Source: Cellvibrionales bacterium (GTDB lineage Bacteria; Pseudomonadota; Gammaproteobacteria; Pseudomonadales; JAHEGP01). Taken from it: a stretch of 17,169 nucleotides of DNA. Made by a program: the position numbers and the translations under genes. The stretch is taken from assembly GCA_024645065.1 (NCBI GenBank), contig JAHEGP010000039.1:1-17169 (forward strand), in the 5' to 3' direction. This document shows positions 8,569 through 15,334 of this stretch, piece after piece (within the stretch, counting starts at the first letter, position 1; every line of letters starts with the position of its first letter). Under the pieces are notes generated by a model that did not search any database, was not told the origin of the DNA, and saw only the letters and a list, made by a program, of their open reading frames with translations.

Positions 8569-10407
8569 ATGGCCACGGCGCTGGTATTGATCCCGTTACT
8601 GCCAATGCTATCCGCTGCGCTGCTGATGATCTTTGGACGCAGGCTACCGCAGCAACTGGTTGCCATTATCGGCGCTGGCGCTGTTGCACTGTCGGCGCTG
8701 TGTGTACTGAGTATTGCGCAACCATTTCTCGCTACCCACCAAGCCTTGCAGGTCCAGCTTTGGAGCTGGATGCAGATTGGCGATTTCTCACCGAATTTCA
8801 GCTTTTATGTCGACGGCCTGACCCTGGTTATGATGTCGATCATTACCGGGGTGGGTTTTCTGATTCACTTGTATTCCACCGAATTTATGCAGCAGGATGA
8901 CAGTTTCAGCCGTTATTTTGCCTACCTCAACCTGTTTATTGCCGCCATGCTGATCCTGGTAATGGCTGACAACCTGCTACTACTCTACCTCGGCTGGGAA
9001 GGTGTGGGGCTGTGCAGTTATCTGTTGGTCGGGTTCTGGTATCGCGATCCTGCCAACGGCGCCGCCGCTCGCAAGGCATTTATTGTGACCCGCGTCGGCG
9101 ATACGGCAATGGCGCTGGGTCTATTGCTGCTCTACACCGAGTTGGGCACCCTGGAAATACAGCCATTGATGACCGCTGCCAACATTCACTGGGTCGAGGG
9201 AGACGGGCTGGCCATTGTCGCCACGGCATTGCTGTTAGGTGGTGCGCTCGGTAAATCAGCCCAGATACCGCTGCATACCTGGCTTCCTGATGCCATGGCC
9301 GGCCCCACCCCGGTAAGCGCCCTGATCCACGCGGCCACCATGGTCACGGCGGGAGTCTATCTGATTGCGCGCACCCACGAATTGTTCCTGCTGGCGCCTC
9401 CTACCCTTATAGCGGTTGCCCTGATCGGTCTACTGACAGCACTGATGGCGGCATTTTCAGCTCTGGTGCAACAGGATATCAAGCGCATCCTCGCCTATTC
9501 CACGATTAGCCAGATCGGCTATATGTTCCTGGGACTGGGAGTAGGGGCCTGGGGAGCCAGCGTGTTTCACTTGATGACCCACGCGTTTTTCAAGGCCTTG
9601 TTGTTCCTTGCGGCCGGAGCAGTGATACATTGCCTTCACCATGAACACAATATTTTTCGTATGGGTGGGCTGCGTACACGCCTGCCGGTGGTGTTCTGGA
9701 GCTTTCTCATCGGCGCCGCGGCCCTTGCCGCCTTGCCCCTGACTTCAGGCTTTTTCAGCAAGGACGCGATCCTGCTTGCAGCCTGGCAAGCACCGGGCAT
9801 AGGGCCATTGTTGTGGCTGGGTGGCCTGTTGGGGGCGTTGCTGACGGCCTTCTACAGCTTCAGGCTGGTGTTCATCGTATTCTTCGGGGAGCTACAGACC
9901 AGTCCCGATAAACAGCCAGGGTGGCGCATGGCTTTACCGTTGGCGCTGCTCTGTCTGCTTTCCCTGGCAGGGGGCTGGATTGGCATCCCGGTCAGGGAAG
10001 TATTCCCGCCGCAGGAGGAGCAACATGCTGGTTTTCTGGTGCATGTGATTTCGATCGGTATTCCCCTGCTCGGGGTCTGGCTGGCCTACGCCGTTTACAT
10101 CAGCAAGCAGATTTCATTCCAGGATGCCGCTGCCAGTCCCAGGGGGCGGCGCTGGAGCCAATTGTGGCTAGCGGGCTGGCGCTTTGATGATTTCTATTCC
10201 TGGCTGTTGGTGCGTCCTTACCAGACGATCGCAAGATTTCTTCGCAATGAGCCGGTGGACCGGTTTTACGATTTTATTGCCGCGATCAGCCTGCAATTCA
10301 ATCACCTGTTAAGTAATCTGCAGAACGGACGGCTGCGGTGGTATGCAACCAGCATGATTATGGGACTTATTCTTATGCTGATTTTAGGCATGGAAGGTGC
10401 AACATGA
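8569..10407 (+). CDS. nuoL: NADH-quinone oxidoreductase subunit L (ND5 homologue)
   Basis: NuoL is the distal antiporter-like proton-pumping subunit, with a long lateral helix at its C-terminus. The length is 612 aa (E. coli 613). Key residues sit at E. coli numbers: Glu144 in GWEGVGLCSYLLVGFWY, Asp178 in VGDTAMALG, and Lys229 in GKSAQIPLHTWLPDAM. The distal channel lysine is Lys398 in SGFFSKDAIL (E. coli Lys399). His254, His334 and His338 are also present. The Mrp-type proton antiporter core spans about residues 130-400. GAGG at 8560-8563 lies five bases before the ATG. The last four bases overlap the nuoM start as ATGA. Confidence 0.98.
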   Translation: MATALVLIPLLPMLSAALLMIFGRRLPQQLVAIIGAGAVALSALCVLSIAQPFLATHQALQVQLWSWMQIGDFSPNFSFYVDGLTLVMMSIITGVGFLIHLYSTEFMQQDDSFSRYFAYLNLFIAAMLILVMADNLLLLYLGWEGVGLCSYLLVGFWYRDPANGAAARKAFIVTRVGDTAMALGLLLLYTELGTLEIQPLMTAANIHWVEGDGLAIVATALLLGGALGKSAQIPLHTWLPDAMAGPTPVSALIHAATMVTAGVYLIARTHELFLLAPPTLIAVALIGLLTALMAAFSALVQQDIKRILAYSTISQIGYMFLGLGVGAWGASVFHLMTHAFFKALLFLAAGAVIHCLHHEHNIFRMGGLRTRLPVVFWSFLIGAAALAALPLTSGFFSKDAILLAAWQAPGIGPLLWLGGLLGALLTAFYSFRLVFIVFFGELQTSPDKQPGWRMALPLALLCLLSLAGGWIGIPVREVFPPQEEQHAGFLVHVISIGIPLLGVWLAYAVYISKQISFQDAAASPRGRRWSQLWLAGWRFDDFYSWLLVRPYQTIARFLRNEPVDRFYDFIAAISLQFNHLLSNLQNGRLRWYATSMIMGLILMLILGMEGAT

Positions 10408-11918
10408 TGCTCTGGTTGCTTATTGTCCTGTTGCTGGTGGGAGGAGCGTTCGCCTGGCTGGCCGAAAGACGTGACCCCAATGCTCCGCGCTGGATATCAT
10501 TGGGCGCCATTGCCCTGGCGTTATTTTACTTTCTCGCCTCCATTGCCAATTTTTCCTCCGGTCAATTGCAGCTGGTCCCCGATGCAAGCCAGGCCAGCAC
10601 CTGGCTGATGCACTATCGGGTTGACTGGATTCCACGTTTCGGCATTCATTTTGAGTTGGCACTGGATGGGCTCAGCCTGGTCATGGTTGCCCTGACACTT
10701 ATACTGGGCGGCGTTGCTGTAGTTTCTTCATGGGACGAAATTGACTATCGACCCGGTTTTTTTCACGCCAACCTGCTGTGGACATTGGCCGGTGTCCTTG
10801 GCGTATTCATGGCATTGGATCTGTTTTTGTTCTTTGTGTTTTGGGAAGTGATGCTGGTACCGATGTACCTGCTGATAGCGATATGGGGCCACGAGCAAAA
10901 AGCCTATGCGGCAATGAAGTTCTTTCTTTTTACCCAGATCAGTGGCCTGTTGATGTTACTAGCCATCCTGTCGTTGGCCTACATGCACCATAGCGCGACC
11001 GGTGAGGCCAGCTTTTCCTACTTTGATCTGCTGGGCACCCGGACCACAGGCACGGCCGGCTTCTGGATAATGCTGGGTTTCTTCATTGCTTTTACGGTTA
11101 AACTGCCGGCATTCCCCTTTCATACCTGGCTGCCCGACGCCCACACCCAGGCACCAACAGCCGGCAGCGTGATACTGGCAGGTATCCTGCTGAAAACCGG
11201 CGCCTATGGGTTGATTCGCTTTACCTTGCCGCTGTTTCCCGAGCAGTCCGCGGCTTTCGCTCCCGTAGCCATGACACTGGGAATCACCGGTATTATTTAT
11301 GGCGCTGTACTGGCCTTTGCCCAGACGGATTTCAAGCGCCTCGTCGCCTACAGTAGCGTTAGCCATATGGGGTTCGTCATTCTGGGAATCTATGCCTGGA
11401 ACAGCCTCGCACTGCAGGGCGCGGTGATGCAGATGCTGGCACACGGCCTGAGTACGGCGGCACTGTTTATGACCGCCGGCGCGCTGCAGCATCGCCTGCA
11501 TACCAGGGATATGCGACTGATGGGCGGTTTGTGGAATGACATGCCCCGTATGGCGGCCACGGCAATGTTCTTCGCCATCGCCTCCCTCGGCCTGCCCGGA
11601 ATGGGCAACTTCATCGCCGAGTTCCTGGTGCTGCTGGGCTTGTTTGAAGTAAGTCCACTGGCAGCCGCGCTCGCAGCCCTGGGTTTGATCAGTGCAGCGA
11701 TCTACGCTCTCATCATGATGCAGCGTACCTTTCTGGGCAGCGATGCCGAAACCGATCGGCAGTTGTTCGACTACGGGCCTCGGGAAATGTCTACCATGGC
11801 TGTGATGATGATTGGCTTGCTGTGGCTGGGAATCTATCCCCAGGCTGTGTTCGACTTGACCCAACCGGTGCTGGACAGTTTATCGTCCTTCGTTGCCGAT
11901 GCCGGAGCCAGACCATGA
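10404..11918 (+). CDS. nuoM: NADH-quinone oxidoreductase subunit M (ND4 homologue)
   Basis: NuoM is the middle antiporter-like proton-pumping subunit of the membrane arm. From ATG 10404 it has 504 aa (E. coli 509). Core residues are visible: Glu148 in FVFWEVMLVPMYLLI, Lys233 in FTVKLPAFPFHTWLPDAH, Lys264 in ILLKTGAYGLIR, and Glu406 in GNFIAEFLVL. They match E. coli Glu144, Lys234, Lys265 and Glu407. I chose 10404 over the more upstream in-frame ATG at 10338 because 10404 overlaps the nuoL stop as ATGA and has GGAAGG six bases upstream; the longer version would add a hydrophilic tail inside nuoL. A second ATG follows directly at 10407. The gene ends with an ATGA overlap into nuoN. Confidence 0.97.
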   Translation: MMLWLLIVLLLVGGAFAWLAERRDPNAPRWISLGAIALALFYFLASIANFSSGQLQLVPDASQASTWLMHYRVDWIPRFGIHFELALDGLSLVMVALTLILGGVAVVSSWDEIDYRPGFFHANLLWTLAGVLGVFMALDLFLFFVFWEVMLVPMYLLIAIWGHEQKAYAAMKFFLFTQISGLLMLLAILSLAYMHHSATGEASFSYFDLLGTRTTGTAGFWIMLGFFIAFTVKLPAFPFHTWLPDAHTQAPTAGSVILAGILLKTGAYGLIRFTLPLFPEQSAAFAPVAMTLGITGIIYGAVLAFAQTDFKRLVAYSSVSHMGFVILGIYAWNSLALQGAVMQMLAHGLSTAALFMTAGALQHRLHTRDMRLMGGLWNDMPRMAATAMFFAIASLGLPGMGNFIAEFLVLLGLFEVSPLAAALAALGLISAAIYALIMMQRTFLGSDAETDRQLFDYGPREMSTMAVMMIGLLWLGIYPQAVFDLTQPVLDSLSSFVADAGARP

Positions 11919-13357
11919 GCGCACCCGATCTGGTGGCCATTTTGCCGTTGTTGGTCCTCAGTCTCGGGGCCGTCACGCTGATGCTGCAGATTGCCTTCAG
12001 GCGGGACCCGGCTTGGTCCTGGAGCCTTACGCTGATCACCCTTGTCACCACTGCCTTAGCTTGCCTGGCGGGGCAGGACTATGGCGAGGTGAGCATGCTG
12101 ATGATTGCGGACGACTACAGCCAGGTGTTCAGCCTGGTATTTGTCGGCAGCGCCACGCTAATAAGCCTTTTGGCAAAAGATTACCTGGCCGACACGGTGG
12201 ATCAGGAAGAGTTTTGCCTGTTGTTGTTACTGGCGACACTGGGCGCCGTGGTATTGTGCTACGCCAGCCACCTGGCAACCCTGCTGCTGGGTATGGAATT
12301 GATGGGCGTTGCGCTATATACCCTGATCGCCTATCCCGACAGTGGCAAACTGCCGCTGGAAGCGGCGATCAAATACCTGGTGCTGTCGGGTGCTGCATCG
12401 GCAACCCTGTTGTTCGGTTTCGGCCTGCTTTATGCAGCGACCGGCAGTCTGGAGTTTTCCGAGGTCGGCCGGAGAATCTCCTCATCGGCGCAGTCCGGTA
12501 ACACCGTTGTGCTGGTCGCCGCGGGAGTGTTCATCATTTCCGGGCTGGCTTTCAAGCTATCGGTGGTGCCTTTTCATATGTGGACGCCGGATGTCTATGA
12601 AGGCGCTCCTGCACCTGTTGCCGCATTCCTGGGGACGGTGTCCAAGGCTGCTGTTTTTGTAGCCTTGCTGCGATGGTTGCTCGAGGCCGGGTACTATAAC
12701 TACCCGACGCTCATTTCCGGGCTTTCGATATTGGCCATGGCTTCCATGCTGGCGGGCAATCTGCTGGCACTGCAACAACAAAATATCAAGCGCCTGCTGG
12801 CTTACTCCTCCGTCGCTCATTTTGGCTATATCTTGATCTTTGTCGTTGCGGCTGCCCACAGTAGTGACCATCGATTGCTGGTTGAAGCCAGTGGCTACTA
12901 TCTGATGGCCTACATGGCGGCAACGCTGGCGGTGTTCGCCCTGATAGGGATACTGCCGTCCCGGGGAGAAAGTCATGAATGTGACCAGATTAGCGATCTG
13001 GAAGGTTTGTTCTGGCGGCATCCGTTACCAGCATTGCTGATGGCAATCGCGCTGCTGTCACTGGCAGGAATACCCCTAACGGCAGGTTTTATCGGCAAGT
13101 TTTATCTAATCCAGGCCGGCATTGATGCAACGCTTTGGGGACTGCTGGCCGCACTGGTGGTTGGCAGCGGCATCGCTGTGTTTTACTATCTTCGAATCGT
13201 ATTTGTGATGAGTAAATCCTGCACGGAAGATGGCACCTACGTGAAAGGCGAGATATCAGGCGCTGGTGGGTTCGCCATGTATGTGCTGATTTACCTGATT
13301 CTGTACCTGGGCATTTTTCCACAGCCACTAATGGCCTATCTGCAGGCCATTTATTAG
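11915..13357 (+). CDS. nuoN: NADH-quinone oxidoreductase subunit N (ND2 homologue)
   Basis: NuoN is the antiporter-like subunit nearest NuoK and the last subunit of the operon. From ATG 11915 it has 480 aa (E. coli 485). Functional charged residues are Glu128 in GMELMGVALYTLIAY, Lys153, Lys214 in GLAFKLSVVPFHMWTPDVY, Lys244 in TVSKAAVF, and Lys395 in GFIGKFYL, the last at the E. coli number. The start overlaps the nuoM stop as ATGA, with GGAG at 11904-11907. A longer in-frame version starting at 11822 would lie within nuoM and is not credible. The coding region ends with tandem TAG stops. No strong terminator follows, so transcription probably continues into the CBS-domain gene. Confidence 0.97.
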   Translation: MSAPDLVAILPLLVLSLGAVTLMLQIAFRRDPAWSWSLTLITLVTTALACLAGQDYGEVSMLMIADDYSQVFSLVFVGSATLISLLAKDYLADTVDQEEFCLLLLLATLGAVVLCYASHLATLLLGMELMGVALYTLIAYPDSGKLPLEAAIKYLVLSGAASATLLFGFGLLYAATGSLEFSEVGRRISSSAQSGNTVVLVAAGVFIISGLAFKLSVVPFHMWTPDVYEGAPAPVAAFLGTVSKAAVFVALLRWLLEAGYYNYPTLISGLSILAMASMLAGNLLALQQQNIKRLLAYSSVAHFGYILIFVVAAAHSSDHRLLVEASGYYLMAYMAATLAVFALIGILPSRGESHECDQISDLEGLFWRHPLPALLMAIALLSLAGIPLTAGFIGKFYLIQAGIDATLWGLLAALVVGSGIAVFYYLRIVFVMSKSCTEDGTYVKGEISGAGGFAMYVLIYLILYLGIFPQPLMAYLQAIY

Positions 13358-13386
13358 TAGAGGCCTTAGGGCCAGGGTGTTTCACT

Positions 13387-13788
13387 ATGCTTAACTCCGT
13401 TAGCTTAAGGGACCATATGGTGGCCAACCCGGTGCGTATCAAGCCGGATGCCAACCTCCTGGAAGCGGTTAACCTGATTACCAAAAACAAGATCTCGGGC
13501 CTCTGTGTGGTGGATGACGAGAACAGGCTGGTAGGTATTTTGTCGGAACTCGACTGTCTCGGGGGCATTCTGGATGCGACCTACAACGAGACTGACGTTG
13601 GAACTGTAAGCGAGTACATGACCAGAGAAAACCTGGTAGTGGCCAGCGTGCGCGACAATATTGTTGAAATTTCCCAGGACATGCTCAAGCATAAACACCG
13701 CCGACGGCCCGTGGTGGACGATGGCAAGCTTATCGGGCAAGTGACCTGCCGCCAGCTTTTGATTGCGGTAATGAATTTCAGGCGCTGA
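13387..13788 (+). CDS. Small protein of two CBS domains
   Basis: A cytoplasmic protein of 133 aa made almost wholly of a tandem CBS pair: CBS1 at about 8-58 and CBS2 at about 74-130. Such pairs usually bind adenine nucleotides or related ligands and act as energy sensors. CBS1 has the standard GILSELD segment, with Ser53 and Asp56 in the places that hold the ribose in many members. CBS2 has GQVTCRQ, where the matching acidic residue is Gln123, so perhaps only one site binds nucleotide in the usual way. There is no fused catalytic domain, signal peptide or membrane segment. AGGGTG at 13374-13379 is the likely ribosome binding site. The gene follows nuoN by 29 bp on the same strand, which suggests co-transcription with complex I. 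Its partner and ligand cannot be read from the sequence. Confidence 0.9.
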   Translation: MLNSVSLRDHMVANPVRIKPDANLLEAVNLITKNKISGLCVVDDENRLVGILSELDCLGGILDATYNETDVGTVSEYMTRENLVVASVRDNIVEISQDMLKHKHRRRPVVDDGKLIGQVTCRQLLIAVMNFRR

Positions 13789-14071
13789 GCCAAAGCGACC
13801 GCTGTGCCAGACGCTGTCATGATAGAGGTAGGTGCTGGTGGCGGCGCAACACCGCTATACAAAGGCGTTATTGACTACAAAAAACAGCAGCACAGCTTTG
13901 CCCGCCGGGTGCTTGCGCCTTGCCGCGTTCCCAAATGCCAAAACAGCTCCGACCAGATGCGCTGCTGTCGGCGCAACGAAGTCCCCATCACCTTTACTGC
14001 CAGTGGACCATGCGCACCAACCTGCATCGTCGGGTCTACGTCGACCGTCTCGGGTAGATCAGGGTTGCCCT
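13789..14071. other. Gene-poor stretch, possibly decayed coding sequence
   Basis: I see no convincing gene here. Two long + strand frames are open (from 13804 and from 13832), but their translations are rich in Cys, Ser, Pro and Arg, resemble no family I know, and lack a good ribosome binding site. A third + frame, from about 13905, reads more like protein near its end (WTMRTNLHRRVYVDRLG). It stops at a TAG at about 14054, then resumes (IRVALPGWILVRS) to a TGA. The - strand also holds short protein-like runs in two different frames. The pattern fits a degraded gene or non-coding sequence. The coordinates are only the approximate extent of the unexplained part. Confidence 0.3.
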
Positions 14072-14120
14072 GCCCGGGTGGATTCTGGTCCGGTCATGAT
14101 TAGCTGGCCAGGATCCGGGC
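14072..14120. repeat. Stem-loop H1
   Basis: An inverted repeat with two helices: GCCCGG (14072-14077) pairs with CCGGGC (14115-14120), and ATTCTGG (14082-14088) pairs with CCAGGAT (14108-14114) with one G-U pair. A four-base bulge lies on the 5' side and the loop is 19 bases. No T-run follows on either strand, so it does not look like a standard intrinsic terminator. It lies about 290 bp downstream of the CBS-domain gene and is the first of three stem-loops in this gap. Confidence 0.45.
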
Positions 14121-14191
14121 GCAGTTGGCATCGCAGGCAGGGGAGTCGGATAGGATGCGAATACATTCTGGTGAGTCACTGGTACGCGGTT

Positions 14192-14214
14192 GACCAAGCA
14201 GTTTGGCTATGGTC
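14192..14214. repeat. Stem-loop H2
   Basis: GACCA (14192-14196) pairs with TGGTC (14210-14214), and the directly following AGC (14197-14199) pairs with GCT (14206-14208), leaving a six-base loop and a single bulged A. It is a modest hairpin that could arise by chance on its own. It is listed because it lies only six bases before the stronger stem-loop H3. Confidence 0.3.
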
Positions 14215-14220
14215 TCATAG

Positions 14221-14254
14221 AGTCGGTTTGACGCTGATTTTTCAGCGCCCGACT
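14221..14254. repeat. Stem-loop H3
   Basis: Two perfect six-base helices are nested: AGTCGG (14221-14226) with CCGACT (14249-14254), and CGCTGA (14232-14237) with TCAGCG (14242-14247) around a TTTT loop. An asymmetric internal loop of five and one bases separates them. No T-run follows. It lies upstream of the predicted promoter for the next gene, so it could be the 3' end of the preceding transcript or an operator-like site. Its function is unknown. Confidence 0.5.
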
Positions 14255-14287
14255 GCGGTAAACCCATCAGCTACAAGGTTTTTGACT

Positions 14288-14317
14288 TTGGCTTGTGTGG
14301 AGGAGGGCTGGTAAAAT
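14288..14317 (+). promoter_or_regulatory. Candidate sigma-70-type promoter for the secreted protein gene
   Basis: TTGGCT (14288-14293) and TAAAAT (14312-14317) match the -35 box at 4 of 6 and the -10 box at 5 of 6 positions, with an 18-base spacer. Transcription would start near 14324, about 47 bases before the ATG at 14371. A stronger -35-like TTGACT at 14282-14287 is spaced too far (24 bases) from the same -10 box. The prediction rests on these matches alone. Confidence 0.4.
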
Positions 14318-14370
14318 TTCAGAGCACTCAGTAGCAGGAAAATTCCAATAATTACAACAGGGATCCAGGT

Positions 14371-15150
14371 ATGAAAAAATCAACAAGAAATACATTAATC
14401 GTTGCCGCTGTATCGGTGGTGGCGGTGGATAGTGCGGTTGCCCAGCGTCCACCCCCCAGCTTTGCCGCTGTAGAAGGCTATTTGTGCAATTTTACGGAGG
14501 GCAAGGACCGCAAGGATCTCGACAAGGTGGTCAAGAAATGGAACGAGTGGATGGATGAATCCAAAGGCGCACCCTACAGTGCCTGGATTCTAACACCTGT
14601 GCTGCGCTCGGCTAATATGCCGGTTGATGTCGTCTGGCTGGGTGTTTGGCAAAATGGCTTCGATATGGGGCAGGGGATGCAAGCCTGGATGACCGGTAAC
14701 GATGGCCTGGCTGCAGAATTTGAGGACGTCCTTAGCTGCGCCGAACACTCCAATGCAGCATCGATCAATATTCGCCCGCCGGCCGACGAATGGCCAACCG
14801 CAACCGGTGTGGTGACTTTTTCCAATTGCAGTGTCGCCGAGGGCAAGACAATACCCGAGGCCATGGATGCTCATCGAGCCTGGGCTGAGCACCTGGGTAA
14901 CATTGGCTCGAAATCCGGCGTGTGGGCGTTTTTTCCGGGGGATGGCGCTAGCGCATCGGACTGGGATTACAAGATCGTCACCAGCTATGCAGATTTCGTT
15001 GCCTACGGCGCTGCCTGGGAGGCCTTTACCAATGGCCAGGGTTGGGCTCAGGCGCAGCAAATCATGGACGGGACAGTCAGTTGCGACAGTTCCCGGCTTT
15101 ATCACACCACCAACGTGCGCAATGGCGGTATAAATCCAGCTCCCGGTTAA
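14371..15150 (+). CDS. Secreted protein of unknown function with two tandem repeat domains
   Basis: The 259 aa begin with a Sec-type signal peptide: a basic start (MKKSTR), a hydrophobic core, and a likely cleavage after AVA at residue 24. There is no lipobox cysteine, so the product is probably periplasmic or released. The mature part looks like an internal duplication. Repeat 1 (about 34-136) and repeat 2 (about 147-251) both open with an EGK-containing segment near a cysteine, have an aromatic-rich middle, and close with an SC motif. Cysteines pair across copies: Cys39 and Cys123 (84 apart), Cys153 and Cys238 (85 apart), suggesting one disulfide per domain. The pattern recalls small alpha/beta barrel folds, but this is a guess. 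AGGGA at 14359-14363 supports the start. I recognise no enzyme motif. The gene seems to have its own promoter and stands alone. Confidence 0.85.
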   Translation: MKKSTRNTLIVAAVSVVAVDSAVAQRPPPSFAAVEGYLCNFTEGKDRKDLDKVVKKWNEWMDESKGAPYSAWILTPVLRSANMPVDVVWLGVWQNGFDMGQGMQAWMTGNDGLAAEFEDVLSCAEHSNAASINIRPPADEWPTATGVVTFSNCSVAEGKTIPEAMDAHRAWAEHLGNIGSKSGVWAFFPGDGASASDWDYKIVTSYADFVAYGAAWEAFTNGQGWAQAQQIMDGTVSCDSSRLYHTTNVRNGGINPAPG

Positions 15151-15157
15151 GCACTCT

Positions 15158-15243
15158 TCAGCGCCATGCGCCGTCGCTTTTGGATACAGGCTCGCGACGG
15201 CGCTTCACTCGCTTGATCTAACGTTTGTAGTGAATGGCGCTGA
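15158..15243. repeat. Three-way-junction inverted repeats (P1, P2, P3)
   Basis: Three helices fit together without gaps. P1 pairs 15158-15167 with 15234-15243 (10 bp, perfect). P2 pairs 15168-15177 with 15194-15203 (10 bp, perfect, 16-base loop). P3 pairs 15205-15209 with 15229-15233 (5 bp, 19-base loop; a sixth pair competes with P1). Only one base, 15204, is unpaired at the junction. It can also be read as a 20-bp inverted repeat whose right arm is interrupted by a 30-base palindromic insert. It starts 7 bases after the stop of the secreted protein gene, so it could end or protect that transcript, be a small structured RNA, or be part of the symporter leader. No T-run follows P1 or P2. Confidence 0.6.
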
Positions 15244-15245
15244 CT

Positions 15246-15301
15246 ACTGAATCAACTGCTTCAGTGATCCGGCGCTGTGGATCGATCCCTCCCGGATTAC
15301 T
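15246..15301 (+). promoter_or_regulatory. Overlapping alternative hairpins (P4/P5) before the symporter gene
   Basis: P4 pairs ACTGAA (15246-15251) with TTCAGT (15260-15265) around an eight-base loop. P5 pairs 15263-15272 with 15292-15301 over 10 bp with one G-U pair; its 19-base loop contains the palindrome GGATCGATCC (15279-15288). P4 and P5 share bases 15263-15265, so in RNA they cannot both form fully. This is the kind of layout found in switching leaders, and it ends 33 bases before the GTG start of the symporter. I do not recognise a known riboswitch class. The pairing is seen in the sequence; the regulatory role is inferred. Confidence 0.4.
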
Positions 15302-15334
15302 AATAGTCAAAAGCCTGCGGATGTAGCAAAAAAC

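Noticed and set aside
10959..11864. A 301-residue open frame on the - strand opposite nuoM
   Set aside because: It is rich in Gln, His and Gly, has no family resemblance, and mirrors the codon pattern of the membrane protein on the other strand.
13331..13350. Perfect 6-bp inverted repeat ATGGCC/GGCCAT at the very end of nuoN as a terminator
   Set aside because: It lies inside the coding sequence, the stem is short with an 8-base loop, and only TTATT follows. It is too weak to call a terminator.
14282..14287. TTGACT as the -35 box of the promoter before the secreted protein gene
   Set aside because: It lies 24 bases from the only good -10 box, too far for a sigma-70 promoter. TTGGCT at 14288 has an acceptable 18-base spacing.
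13832..14314. A 160-residue open frame on the + strand as a gene
   Set aside because: It has no good ribosome binding site, low-complexity composition, no recognisable motif, and it runs through stem-loops H1 to H3.
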